Shown in pieces: positions 18,683 through 64,000 of a stretch of DNA of 64,000 nt. The translations under genes were made by a program, and so were the position numbers. Position 1 is the first letter of the stretch, and the number at the start of each line of letters is the position of its first letter. The notes under the pieces were generated by a model. That model was given only the letters and a program-made list of their open reading frames with translations. It was not told the DNA's origin and ran no database searches. The stretch spans positions 4,402,001-4,466,000 of the forward strand of contig NZ_CP107852.1 in assembly GCF_036346875.1 (NCBI RefSeq), read 5' to 3'. The DNA is from Nocardia sp. NBC_00508. GTDB lineage: Bacteria; Actinomycetota; Actinomycetes; Mycobacteriales; Mycobacteriaceae.

Positions 18683-19874
18683 CATGAAGGTGCAATGTTG
18701 CGTGGTAGGAGGAGGACCCGCCGGGATGATGCTGGGGACTTTGCTGGCCCGGCAGGGCGTCGAGGTGATCGTGCTGGAGAAACACGCCGACTTCCTGCGC
18801 GACTTCCGCGGCGACACCATCCATCCGTCCACCCAGGAACTCATCCACGAACTCGGCTGGCTGGACGAATTCCACCGCCTCCCGCACAGCACGATGGACC
18901 GGGTCACCGTCGCCGTCGGTGGCACGCCGGTGACCTTCGCGGATTTCCGGAAGCTGCCGGTCCGCAGCCCCTACATCGCGTTCATGCCGCAATGGGAGTT
19001 CCTGAATTTCCTTGCGACCAAGGCCGCGACATTCCCCGGCTTCCAGCTCATGCAGCGCACCGAAGCGTCCGAGATGCTCATCGAGAACGATCGTGTGGTC
19101 GGCGTACGGGCGACCACCGATAGCGGGCAGCTCGAGATCCGCGCCGACCTCGTCGTAGCGGCCGATGGCCGACACTCGCGCATGCGAGACCAGGCCGGTT
19201 TGCGTGCCAAGGTGAGCTCGCCGCCTATGGACGTCCTGTGGTTCCGGCTGTCGCGGCGGGCGACAGACCGGGTCGAGTTCTTCCAGGGCGGTAAAGGGGC
19301 AATGGTCGCCATCGACCGCGGTGACTACTGGCAGGTCGCATACACCATCCCGACGGACTCTTACCAGGAGCTGCGCGCGCTCGGAATCGGCGAGCTACAC
19401 AATAGAATAGGTGCACTCGCCCCCGCATTGCGGGACCGTGTTCACGAACTCGCCAGTTGGGATGATATCCATCAGCTGACGGTGCGTGTCGATCGGCTCG
19501 ATAACTGGTATCGACCGGGCCTGCTCTGCATCGGCGATGCCGCGCACGCTATGTCACCGGCGGGTGGTGTCGGAATAAACCTGGCCATCCAGGATGCCGT
19601 TGCGACCGCGAATATCCTCGGCCCGAAACTGCTCGCACACAACCTGACCGACGCCGATCCACCCCGCGTGCAAGCACGCCGCCAACTGCCGGTCAAACTG
19701 ACCCAACTATTCCAGCTGGCCATCCTGCGCGACCTCTACCCCAAGAACCTCCACGACAACACAGCCACCCACGTGCCACCGATCTTCCGCGTGTTCCGCC
19801 GCCTACCTGTACTACGCCACGCGGCAGGCCGATTCATCGGCCTCGGCGTCCGGCCGGAACACATCCGAAGCTGA
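18675..19874 (+). CDS. FAD-dependent aromatic-hydroxylase-type monooxygenase
   Basis: 399 residues. The FAD-binding Rossmann motif VVGGGPAGMMLGTLLARQG is near residues 10-28, LVVAADGRHSRMR (DG motif) near residue 160, and the second FAD motif GLLCIGDAAHAMSPAGGVG near residue 285, the arrangement of group A flavoprotein monooxygenases (PHBH/UbiH class). It would hydroxylate an aromatic or polyketide-like substrate with NAD(P)H and O2; the substrate is unknown. The GTG at 18675 is preferred (AAGGAGAG 10 nt upstream) over the ATG at 18684. The gene overlaps the TetR gene by 8 nt. Confidence 0.88.
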   Translation: MHDMKVQCCVVGGGPAGMMLGTLLARQGVEVIVLEKHADFLRDFRGDTIHPSTQELIHELGWLDEFHRLPHSTMDRVTVAVGGTPVTFADFRKLPVRSPYIAFMPQWEFLNFLATKAATFPGFQLMQRTEASEMLIENDRVVGVRATTDSGQLEIRADLVVAADGRHSRMRDQAGLRAKVSSPPMDVLWFRLSRRATDRVEFFQGGKGAMVAIDRGDYWQVAYTIPTDSYQELRALGIGELHNRIGALAPALRDRVHELASWDDIHQLTVRVDRLDNWYRPGLLCIGDAAHAMSPAGGVGINLAIQDAVATANILGPKLLAHNLTDADPPRVQARRQLPVKLTQLFQLAILRDLYPKNLHDNTATHVPPIFRVFRRLPVLRHAAGRFIGLGVRPEHIRS

Positions 19875-19943
19875 ACGCCGCCGAAGGGAGCCTCATCCGC
19901 AGGTCGTGCAGGGACACAGCGTTTCGACCTTGCCGGTCCGCAG

Positions 19944-20525
19944 CTATCCCCGGAGGTCCCCGGGGTTCGTTCGACCCGGCAAGGGATGAGCCAGGTAGCC
20001 ATCGGCGAAGAACAGCATGGAGCCGCACTGATCGCATCGGTAGGCGTGCTGCTGCACAACCTGCTGGCCCCACTCGTTCGGATGGTCGGTCATGAAGCCG
20101 GTATGCCCGGTGATGAAACCGAGCACACCGATGTAGGTCCGTTGCCGTTCACAGCACGGACAGGTCAGGTCAACGGCCTCCCGCTTACGACGAATCTCGT
20201 TTTCTTTCAGCGTTATCCGTTGCTGCGCCTGATCGATATAGCGCCTGGCGTCCGCCAGTGACAGTCGCTGCGGTTCACTCCACGAGCCTTCGTACACATT
20301 GTCGACGGCAGTCCGAAGGTGCGCGAACTCCGCTTCGGAATAGTGCACCACCCGCGTACCTCTGAGTCCGCCCTCTACGCGATAGGTGATCTCCGCCCGT
20401 GAAACCCCCTGCGGTAAGCCCCTGGACAGCTTTACCCGCTTCGGGTCATCCGCATCCGGCTTGAATTCGATCCCCCGGTCCGACACACGGTGCACGATAC
20501 CGTCCGAGCCGGAATGGTGAAGCAT
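19944..20525 (-). CDS. Hypothetical protein with two CxxC zinc-ribbon halves
   Basis: 193 residues. The N-terminal half is polar with no known domain, then a charged helix (YIDQAQQRITLKENEIRRKRE), then CPCCERQRTY near residue 125 and CDQCGSMLFFADG near residue 170. Four Cys in two CxxC pairs about 50 residues apart suggest a structural zinc ribbon. The ATG at 20525 has GGAGGT 11 nt upstream; a longer frame to 20621 lacks such support. No operon partners. Function unknown. Confidence 0.7.
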   Translation of the reverse strand: MLHHSGSDGIVHRVSDRGIEFKPDADDPKRVKLSRGLPQGVSRAEITYRVEGGLRGTRVVHYSEAEFAHLRTAVDNVYEGSWSEPQRLSLADARRYIDQAQQRITLKENEIRRKREAVDLTCPCCERQRTYIGVLGFITGHTGFMTDHPNEWGQQVVQQHAYRCDQCGSMLFFADGYLAHPLPGRTNPGDLRG

Positions 20526-20754
20526 AGTGGGATCTACCTCCGCTGACGTGCCCGCTTGCCGGTGATAGCAGGAGCATCGGAAGTCGGCAGTCCGAGGATC
20601 TGCCGATGGTTCTTCCGTCAATCTGCCGACAGTCGTTCCGTTGGTCTACCGATGAAGTGGCAGACGTTCTCCGGAACCCCTTACGGCGATTTTCTCCAGA
20701 TCATGCGTGATTTCGGCCGGATCCTGGGTGGTGTCGCAGCGCCGATCTCGCGCA

Positions 20755-20840
20755 AAGTCGAGGCTCTGCGCACGGATGAATACGACTGTCCTGAACGAGG
20801 CTGGCGTGGCGGTCAGGTCGTGTGCAACCAAGGTGTCGAC
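20755..20840. repeat. About 85-bp diverged direct repeat, copy 1
   Basis: Roughly 80% identical by eye to 22354-22438, in the same orientation; shared stretches include CTGAACGAGGCTGG and CCAAGGTGTCGA. Copy 2 lies at the 3' end of an XRE/TPR gene. The surrounding 20526-21003 DNA shows no convincing gene and may be the eroded end of a second such regulator. Confidence 0.55.
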
Positions 20841-21003
20841 CGGTGCCATGCCGATATCGCGGAGATTGCGGCGCCGGGCGGCCGTGGGGTGTTCACGAGG
20901 AACTATCGGCCTGAACCTCGACGCGAGAAGCGCAGGTCGGACTTCCGCCATGAGGTGAACGCGGAGTTGTTCGATCGGCAGTCGATCGGGCGGCGGCGGA
21001 ACG

Positions 21004-21207
21004 TCAGCGACGCGTGTTGCTTCGGGGCGTTGCATCTGGCCGTGCTTCCCGATGAAGATCGTGCTGGATGGCTACTGCACCGGCAATGCCCATGACCTCC
21101 GGGTAGTAGCGCAGCGCTGGAAGTGGGTTTGCCTTGACTAGTGCCTCGTCCAGATAGGTTCACTGGTATTCGAGTTCAGTAACGCGGCGAGGGTAGTCGA
21201 ATGGCGG
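21004..21207 (-). pseudogene. Decayed gene remnant (minus strand)
   Basis: On the minus strand the frame reads PPFDYPRRVTELEYQ, an in-frame TGA, then TYLDEALVKANPLPALRYYP and more protein-like sequence ending SNTRR. The composition looks coding, but there is no start and there is an internal stop. The family is not recognised. Confidence 0.35.
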
Positions 21208-21299
21208 CGCGACACGCCGTGGCCAACCGCCTTTCGACTACGTTCGCGGACTCGTCCATGCCGGCGGTTACAGCAGAATCGATCTGGACGAGGCACTAG
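21138..21299. repeat. 162-bp inverted-repeat structure with nested hairpin (MITE-like)
   Basis: Perfect 18-bp terminal inverted repeats: CTAGTGCCTCGTCCAGAT at 21138-21155 and its reverse complement at 21282-21299. Inside is a second 15-bp inverted repeat with one mismatch at 21193-21207 and 21227-21241. Both ends carry CTAG. It could be a miniature transposable element or an inverted duplication of a gene piece, because both halves also read as coding-like fragments (PPFDY, then LDEAL) in opposite directions. Confidence 0.6.
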
Positions 21300-21391
21300 G
21301 TATCCGTGTCGGGGTCGAACTGAACGACATCACGTTGCCGGACCCGCGGCTGGTTTACGCTCTAGTCGGCGAGCGAGCACACAGATCCTGA
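21227..21391 (+). pseudogene. Decayed gene remnant (plus strand), C-terminal fragment
   Basis: The frame reads PPFDYVRGLVHAGGYSRID, LDEALG, then IRVGVELNDITLPDPRLVYA and ends GERAHRS with TGA. It is protein-like but has no start; a TAG lies upstream in frame. It shares PPFDY and LDEAL with the minus-strand remnant, arranged as mirror images. The family is not recognised. Confidence 0.35.
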
Positions 21392-21466
21392 TGGGCCGCT
21401 CACATTGAGCGATGTTGTGGAGGCACGATCGCGCCGACCAGGCAACATGTCGAAGACGTTGCTGCG

Positions 21467-21808
21467 GTGTACATCCGGGCGTGGGTTGGCCAGGACCCGG
21501 ACTTGATCGTCACCATCTTCGGCGAGGACGCCACCTATCACGAGCGGGTGCTCGACGCGCCGATCGAGGGCCGCGAGGGTATCCGCGCGTACTGGAAATC
21601 GAAGGTTGTCGAGTCGCAAGGCAATATCGAATGCGACCTGCTGGCGTTGTACGTGGACGGTAGTACCGCCGTGGCGGAGTGGGAAGCACGGTTCGATGAC
21701 CGGGTCCAGGGCAACCGCAAGCAGATGCGCGAGGTAGCGATCCTCGAATTCGATGGGCCGCTGATCGCAAGTTTGCGGGAGTACTGGACTTCACGCGTGA
21801 CGCGCTGA
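21467..21808 (+). CDS. SnoaL-like / NTF2-fold protein
   Basis: 113 residues from the first normal start codon (GTG 21467), but coding sequence clearly begins earlier: APTRQHVEDVAAVYIRAWVG is in frame from 21431. NTF2-like features are IRAWVGQDPDLIVTIFGEDA, the glycine-turn region IEGREGIRAYWKSKV, and the core strands GSTAVAEWEARF and REVAILEFDGPLIASLREYW. Proteins of this type act as small cyclases, isomerases or binding proteins; no substrate can be named. GGAGG at 21419-21423 precedes an ATC at 21428, where a start codon would be expected. Confidence 0.7.
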   Translation: MYIRAWVGQDPDLIVTIFGEDATYHERVLDAPIEGREGIRAYWKSKVVESQGNIECDLLALYVDGSTAVAEWEARFDDRVQGNRKQMREVAILEFDGPLIASLREYWTSRVTR

Positions 21809-21871
21809 GCAGCGGGACTGGTTACGAGCCAGTTCCGGTGAACTCTCAGTATTGATGTCACGCAGACGATT

Positions 21872-22093
21872 TCACCGGTCTCGGGTGATTCCCCGGCTGC
21901 GTTCTTGGCCGTAGTCAGTGCCGCCGCGCTGCACTTGCGGAGCTTGCCCCGGCTGCTCCCGCACCGCCGCTGAGGGTGGTTGTGCTTGGCCGAGTCCAAG
22001 AATTTGCAACACTTCCGGCGGTACTCCGCGGGCTTGGAGTCGACGCCTACCCCTTCTCGTCATCACTCGATCAGGCCAGTGTCCCGCCTGCAC
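21872..22093 (-). CDS. Possible small hypothetical protein (73 aa)
   Basis: GTG start with an internal ATG ten codons later. The sequence includes RRRLQARGVPPEVLQILGLG, which looks coding, but there is no clear Shine-Dalgarno and no family match. It lies in an otherwise gene-poor stretch (21809-22412) where I see nothing else convincing except the repeat at 22354-22438. Confidence 0.3.
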   Translation of the reverse strand: MQAGHWPDRVMTRRGRRRLQARGVPPEVLQILGLGQAQPPSAAVREQPGQAPQVQRGGTDYGQERSRGITRDR

Positions 22094-22353
22094 GTGTCAC
22101 GGGGCAAGCGGCGGACGGGCGCGGGTGTCGCAGTCGTCCGCTGCCCGAAACGCAACCATCATCGCTCCAGGTACAGCCGTTCACACGGTGATCGCGGGCC
22201 GTCGATGTCATCCGTAGACACTGCCCCCGCTCCGGACAGGGCGCAGAAGAGCGTTCGGACTCAGCCGTCGGCGACGGCAACGCAACCGCCCCACCTTCCG
22301 GGCAATCGACACGTTGATTCGGAACAACTCGGCGAAAAGCTTTGTGTCCTCAG

Positions 22354-22438
22354 GAAGGTCAGGCCGTGCGCATGGATGAATCCGGCCGTTCTGAACGAGG
22401 CTGGACTGGCGCTCAGGCCGTGCGCACCAAGGTGTCGA
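22354..22438. repeat. About 85-bp diverged direct repeat, copy 2
   Basis: Counterpart of 20755-20840, overlapping the last codons of the XRE/TPR gene. On the minus strand both copies read DTLV near the same point and then A-S/T-PASFRT. Confidence 0.55.
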
Positions 22439-23735
22439 AACGGACGCGGAAGTGTTCGTGGCCGCGCGAGCATGCGGCGGCGACGCGGACCGGGCGCAGT
22501 TCGGCCAGCAGGCGTGGTGAGTTGACCGGCCCCTCCAGAAGGGTTAGGGCGGCATGGGCTTCGGTGATGGCCGAGGTCGTGTCTCCCAGGCCCGCGAGGG
22601 CGGCGGCGAGGTATGCACGGTAGGACGCTTCATCGCGTGGCGGTTGGGCGCCGCGGTTGCCGATCGTTTCGCGGTAGATGCTGACCGCTCGGCCGTGCTG
22701 ACCGAGGTAGACGCGGCCTCTGGCCTCGATCGATTTGATCTCGGTCGGCGTGACGTGGTGCAGCCAGACTGGTTCGTCGGCGTCATCGAGCCCTCGATCG
22801 ACCTCGCGCCAGGCACGGGTGATCGCTTGCTCGAACTCCTGTCGTTCTCCGATGGCCGCGTGGGCCACGGCCTCGCGGGCGGATCGGACTGCATTCAGTC
22901 GGGCCGACGGGGTTCGGCGTGCGAGGTGGCTGGCGCGCTGTGCCAGCCGGACCGGCTCTCGGCTGATCGGTCTGTCCGTTGTCAGGAATGTCAGACTGGC
23001 AAGCGCATTGGCGAGCAGTTCGTCGCTTCCGGATTGTTCGGCCAGCAGCACCGCCTCGACGTAGCAACGCCGCGCGGCAACTGATCGGCCGCTGTCGAGG
23101 CAAAGCCAACCGGCACAGCGGGCAAGCCGACTCGTCTCCACCAAGAGGCGCACGCCGGTTTGCCGTCCATAGTCGCCGTGATCAAGCAGGCGGCGAGCCA
23201 ATCCGTACTGGTGAAGAGCGTACTCGGCGATATCCCCGCCGCCGAAGTGATTGTCGTGATTCCACATGCGCTGGGTCAGTGCCTGGAAGTAACCGATATG
23301 GCCCGAGCCGACCTGTGTCGGCGTCGAAGTTGCTGGTGCTCCTACGGCCACTGTCGCGATCGTTGCTGCTAGGCCGAATTGTCTGCGGTCCATATCGTCG
23401 GCTCCTTTACCCCCCTCTTCGATGGTCCTCGGATCCGCGGGTCCGAGCAAGATCGGGAGCAATGCCGTGCGGGGAACTCCCAGTGCGTCGGCGGCGCGGA
23501 TCAGTTCGCGAATATCGAAGATTGTCCCGACTTCGCCGCGTTCGACGCGGCCTGCATGGGTGCGGTCCCAGTGCAGCAAGGCACCGAAGTCGGCTTGGGA
23601 CAAGCCCATTTCTTTGCGGACCAGGGCGAGGGCCTGACCCGGTCGCCCTTCGGCGAGCAACTTCCGGAATCCCGGCGACTTCCACGCGCTATTGATCTCT
23701 TTGTCGATCACATTTGCCCCTACCCCGAAAGCCAT
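22413..23735 (-). CDS. XRE-family regulator with TPR-like C-terminal region
   Basis: 440 residues. HTH at residues about 35-85 (LVRKEMGLSQADFGALLHWD, then HAGRVERGEVG), followed by an acidic linker, MDRRQFGLAATIATVAVGAP (a hydrophobic patch common in this family) and long TPR-like helices (YGLARRLLDHGDYGRQTGVR and others). It resembles regulators of cell-to-cell signalling type in actinobacteria, but the ligand is unknown. The ATG at 23735 has no clear ribosome site; a GTG at 23711 with GGGTAGGGG upstream is an alternative. It is divergent from the resolvase-like gene 235 bp away. Confidence 0.82.
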   Translation of the reverse strand: MAFGVGANVIDKEINSAWKSPGFRKLLAEGRPGQALALVRKEMGLSQADFGALLHWDRTHAGRVERGEVGTIFDIRELIRAADALGVPRTALLPILLGPADPRTIEEGGKGADDMDRRQFGLAATIATVAVGAPATSTPTQVGSGHIGYFQALTQRMWNHDNHFGGGDIAEYALHQYGLARRLLDHGDYGRQTGVRLLVETSRLARCAGWLCLDSGRSVAARRCYVEAVLLAEQSGSDELLANALASLTFLTTDRPISREPVRLAQRASHLARRTPSARLNAVRSAREAVAHAAIGERQEFEQAITRAWREVDRGLDDADEPVWLHHVTPTEIKSIEARGRVYLGQHGRAVSIYRETIGNRGAQPPRDEASYRAYLAAALAGLGDTTSAITEAHAALTLLEGPVNSPRLLAELRPVRVAAACSRGHEHFRVRFDTLVRTA

Positions 23736-23970
23736 TGTTACGAGCGAACTTTAGGTGAGAAGCCGCCCGCTGTGCGGCTCAACGGCAGATATGGCACTCC
23801 TGTTGTCGTGCGCTTGACAGCGTCGCCGCGCACCCTTCGTTCCCTGAGGCTTGCGTTGCGCCCGGCGTCGGGGTGATGTCGGGCCCCACCACGACACTCC
23901 GGACGCAGTGAGCTGCGAGCGGTGGCTAAAGCCCCCGACTGCGGGCGTTCCCATCGAACGAGAGGTCATC

Positions 23971-24285
23971 GTGAAGCCGAAAGTGGTCGGGTATCTGCGT
24001 CGCGACATCTCCGGTCGCCGCGCGCGCCGACATGAACTCGAAATCCGGTCACTGGCACGGTTATCCGGCTACGACCTGGCTCGGACACTGGTCGTCGGCC
24101 CGACCGCGCCCGCCTCGATCGCAGCGCTGCTCACGGTGATCGGCCGAGTCGGCGCAGCGGCCGTGATCACCCCAGCGTTGGACCACTTGGAATCTCGCGA
24201 AGATACGATCATGGCGGTGTGCGGGCTGATCACGCTCGACTCCGGGAATATTCCGCCGCATGATGCGCGAGGCGTGGTCTGGTGA
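23971..24285 (+). CDS. Resolvase-like small protein without obvious catalytic serine
   Basis: 104 residues from the GTG at 23971 (AGAGG 5 nt upstream). It resembles the N-terminal fold of serine recombinases: VVGYLRRDISGRRAR, HELEIRSLARLSGYDLARTL, and AAAVITPALDHLE. It lacks the DNA-binding domain, and the usual catalytic Ser context is replaced by LRRDISG, so recombinase activity is doubtful. Such proteins are common beside XRE regulators in mycolic-acid actinomycetes, as here. The stretch 24286-24509 after it shows no feature. Confidence 0.6.
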   Translation: MKPKVVGYLRRDISGRRARRHELEIRSLARLSGYDLARTLVVGPTAPASIAALLTVIGRVGAAAVITPALDHLESREDTIMAVCGLITLDSGNIPPHDARGVVW

Positions 24286-24509
24286 AGCGTGCGGGCATGG
24301 TCTGAGCGGACGGGATCCGATGACCGCGTGCGAGGTCTCGCGGATGTGGGTCGTCCTAACTGTGGTTCATCGTGATGATCGGCGAGAGGGAGACGGCGGG
24401 CGAACGTCGGGGCGATGATGCGCGGAGTGGTTTCCCGGTCCTGATCCTGGACGCTGCGGGTCATGCGTGTCAGCGCTGATTGGGCACTTGGTCGACCTAG
24501 GGTGAGCCG

Positions 24510-24935
24510 ATGGCTTCACTTTCCGATCCCGACGTGCGCGCATTTCTCACCCAAGGAACCCGGACGGGCAAAGTGGCTTTCGTGGCCGCTGACGGCAGGC
24601 CGATGGTTACGCCGGTCTGGTTCGTCCTCGACGGGGACGAGTTGGTGTTCAACACGGGCAAGTCGACAGTCAAGGGTCAGGCGTTCGCGCGGGACGGGCG
24701 GGTCGCGGTGTGCGTCGATCTAGAGGTGCCGCCGTATGCGTCGGTTCAGTTGCAGGGCTCCGTGACACTCTCGGAGGACCCGGACGAGTTGCTGCGCACC
24801 GCCACTGCGATCGGCGGACGGTATATGGGGGCGGATCGGGCCGAGGAATTCGGCAAGCGCAATGGCGTTCCCGGCGAGCTGGTGGTCCGGCTGCGGCCCG
24901 CGAAAGTGGTCGCGCACTTCGACGTGACCGGCTGA
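24510..24935 (+). CDS. PPOX-class F420-dependent oxidoreductase-like protein
   Basis: 141 residues with the split-beta-barrel fold of the flavin/F420 oxidoreductase superfamily: SDPDVRAFLTQGTRTGKVAF, GRPMVTPVWFVLDGDELVFN, the phosphate-binding TGKSTVKGQAFARDGRVAV, and the C-terminal RLRPAKVVAHFDVTG. Length and motifs fit Rv1155-like FDOR-B proteins that bind F420 and reduce small molecules; the substrate is unknown. The end of the gene is repeated in degraded form about 80 bp downstream. Confidence 0.85.
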   Translation: MASLSDPDVRAFLTQGTRTGKVAFVAADGRPMVTPVWFVLDGDELVFNTGKSTVKGQAFARDGRVAVCVDLEVPPYASVQLQGSVTLSEDPDELLRTATAIGGRYMGADRAEEFGKRNGVPGELVVRLRPAKVVAHFDVTG

Positions 24936-25015
24936 GGCGCTCGGCGCTCGAGGTTGGTCGCCCTCTTCGACGCGACGGTGTGGACTGCTCGGCACTCGTG
25001 GTACCGGTGCGGCCT

Positions 25016-25105
25016 GAGCGGAGGAGTTCGGTGAGCACAACGGGGTCTGGTCAGCAGGTGGTCCGGCTGTGGGCCGCGAAGGCGCACTTCGACGTGACCG
25101 GCTGA
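25016..25105 (+). pseudogene. Degraded copy of the 3' end of the PPOX gene
   Basis: The DNA matches 24840-24935 closely, including CACTTCGACGTGACCGGCTGA-like termination (final codons HFDVTG), but has small deletions that break the frame. It is a non-coding relic of a partial tandem duplication. Confidence 0.6.
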
Positions 25106-25273
25106 GGTCGGGCTCCGGCACTGTGTGAACGAGTGGCGAAGTCGACGTTCGGGTGCGACGAGTTCGGTTGCCGGTTGGACATACCTCCGCCTTGCTCCGG
25201 CCGCGCGGGCTGACGACGGACTACGTCCGACTGTGCCCATAAGGTGGCGTGCGGCGGTCAATACACTCGGCGC

Positions 25274-26041
25274 ATGACCGTGCACTTCATCGGGGCGGGG
25301 CCGGGTGCGGCAGATCTGTTGACGGTGCGCGCGGTCGAACTCATGCGCGCGTCGCCGGTCTGTCTCTATGCAGGTACCTACCTGGACTCCCAAGTGTTGG
25401 CGTACTGCGCGCCGGATGCCGAGTTGATCGATACCCAGCACTTGGACCTCGATCAGATCACCGATCATCTGGTGCGCGCCGACCGCGCGGGCAAGGACGT
25501 GGCTCGGCTGTGCTCGGGCGACCCGTCGTTGTATTCCGCGCTCACCGAGCAGACTCGCAGGCTGGACGCGCACGGTGTTCCGTGGGATGTCACGCCGGGC
25601 GTGCCCGCTTACGCCGCGGCCGCGGCGCTGCTCGGTGCCGAGTTGACGGTGCCGGAGCTGGTGCAGTCGGTGGTGCTGACTCGCGCGCACGCCCGCTCGA
25701 CCGCGATGCCCGAGTCGGAGGCGCTGGCGAACTTCGCGGCCACCGGCGCGACGCTCGTGCTGCACCTGGCCATCACCCGAGTCCGCGCGCTGGCGGCCGA
25801 ACTGGCCGCCGACTACGGCCCGGACTGCCCGGCGGCTGTCGTGTACCGCGCCAGCCAGCCTGAGCAGCTCGTCCTGCGCGGGACGCTGGCCGACATCGCC
25901 GCCCAGGTCGAGGCGGCGGGCCTACGACAGGCCGCGGTGATCTTGGTAGGGCGTGCGCTCGCGCCCTCGCTCTCCTGCGCGGAGTCCCACCTCTACGACC
26001 CGGCGCGGGGGCGCGGGTCCGCCGACAACTCCGGTATGTGA
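25274..26041 (+). CDS. cobM: Precorrin-4 C11-methyltransferase
   Basis: 255 residues. It is a tetrapyrrole methylase: N-terminal HFIGAGPGAADLLTVRA, the second motif YAGTYL then LCSGDPSLYSA near residue 80, and the SAM/substrate region VTPGVPAYAAAAALLG near residue 115. The order and the YAGTYLDSQVL sequence are typical of CobM, which methylates C-11 of precorrin-4 in aerobic cobalamin synthesis. No other cobalamin gene is in view, so it stands alone here. The ATG at 25274 fits family length. Confidence 0.92.
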   Translation: MTVHFIGAGPGAADLLTVRAVELMRASPVCLYAGTYLDSQVLAYCAPDAELIDTQHLDLDQITDHLVRADRAGKDVARLCSGDPSLYSALTEQTRRLDAHGVPWDVTPGVPAYAAAAALLGAELTVPELVQSVVLTRAHARSTAMPESEALANFAATGATLVLHLAITRVRALAAELAADYGPDCPAAVVYRASQPEQLVLRGTLADIAAQVEAAGLRQAAVILVGRALAPSLSCAESHLYDPARGRGSADNSGM

Positions 26042-26454
26042 GAACCGCAACAGTCCCCTTACGAACCGCTCACAACCACTTTGCCTGTGGTGATGTCGTA
26101 CGGCTATGGAGGTTGGTTGGTCGGGTGGCGGAGGCGACGGTAGATTGATCCGGTGATTCGCAACGGCAGTCCCGGCGGAGCCGGTCGGTGGGCTTCGGGC
26201 ACGGTCGAGCCCATGTAACAACGCCGGCCTGTTGGACAGATAGTTCAAATGAACATTTTTGCCTGATTGATATGGGAACTGAACTGGAGACGCAGGCGCC
26301 ACGCTTGGACAGGTGAGCGCCTACTCCAGGTGTGGTCGGGGAGCGCTTGCGTGGTGTTCCGGAAGCGAGGTTACGGTTGGACCGGCTGGATTTCGGCGGA
26401 AACGGCGAAACTGGTGGCGAACGGGCACACGCTGGCGCTGAGGTAGAAACCGGG
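26042..26454. promoter_or_regulatory. 413-bp region upstream of the giant NRPS
   Basis: No gene is evident. The stretch 26225-26285 is AT-richer than its surroundings and contains the short inverted repeat GTTCA-AA-TGAAC at 26243-26254, so the promoter of the NRPS probably lies here, leaving a leader of about 200 nt. A GAGG at 26440-26443 is the likely ribosome site. I cannot place the -10 and -35 elements with confidence. Confidence 0.35.

Positions 26455-64000
<37,546 letters not shown>

Noticed and set aside
20556..21095. Plus-strand 179-codon frame in the gene-poor region
   Set aside because: No ribosome site, no recognisable domain, and it overlaps the repeat and the minus-strand remnant; composition is not convincingly coding.
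26075..26095. Short ACCAC/GTGGT hairpin after cobM as a terminator
   Set aside because: The stem is only 5 bp with a 7-nt loop and no T-tract; too weak to call.
26332..26454. Upstream GTG (26332) as start of the NRPS
   Set aside because: It would add 41 residues of Arg/Gly-rich sequence not seen at the start of condensation domains, and GTG 26455 has a better-spaced GAGG.

Overview
The window looks like chromosome of a high-GC mycolic-acid actinomycete, most likely Nocardia. The grounds are GC-rich codon use throughout, many TetR and XRE/TPR regulators, an actinobacterial leucine-catabolism operon laid out like Mycobacterium tuberculosis Rv2502c-Rv2498c, an F420/PPOX-type oxidoreductase and a very large NRPS. 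The genus is inferred from gene content; I could not run a search.

Left part (1-5.1 kb): the tail of an unrecognised gene, an XRE/TPR regulator divergent from two small ORFs, a 50-bp imperfect tandem repeat, and two adjacent paralogous regulators that each carry two TetR DNA-binding domains.

Catabolic block (5.25-17.3 kb): a tightly overlapping minus-strand operon encodes biotin-dependent acyl-CoA carboxylase beta and alpha subunits, an acyl-CoA dehydrogenase, a MaoC-type hydratase, a CitE-like lyase and acetoacetyl-CoA synthetase. Together these can take isovaleryl-CoA to HMG-CoA, cleave it to acetoacetate plus acetyl-CoA, and re-activate the acetoacetate. A divergent BkaR-like TetR gene shares a promoter region with two similar inverted repeats. 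Next come a 3-hydroxybutyrate dehydrogenase-like SDR, an MHS-type MFS transporter and a divergent LysR regulator.

Middle part (17.4-26.0 kb): a small monooxygenase-like protein, divergent from a TetR/FAD-monooxygenase operon across a perfect 22-bp palindrome; a zinc-ribbon protein; a decayed region with gene remnants and a 162-bp inverted-repeat structure; a SnoaL-like protein lacking a normal start codon; a second XRE/TPR regulator; a resolvase-like small protein; a PPOX protein with a decayed copy of its 3' end; and cobM.

Right part (26.45-64.0 kb, 59% of the window): one uninterrupted plus-strand reading frame of more than 12,500 codons that runs off the window. It is a giant NRPS with an EntF-type starter C domain, eleven complete C-A-T modules (an epimerase in module 6) and the start of a twelfth. 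By-eye specificity codes give Ser at modules 3, 4, 7 and 9 and Thr at module 5, so the product is probably a Ser-rich N-acylated peptide with one D residue.

The most unusual signal is a 51-bp (17-codon) repeat placed in frame, one or two units at a time, directly before the first core motif of five of the eleven adenylation domains. It resembles a domesticated or protein-tolerated mobile repeat. A second short repeat family (RSAGSA-like) sits in other linkers, and patches of different codon use suggest mosaic evolution of the gene.
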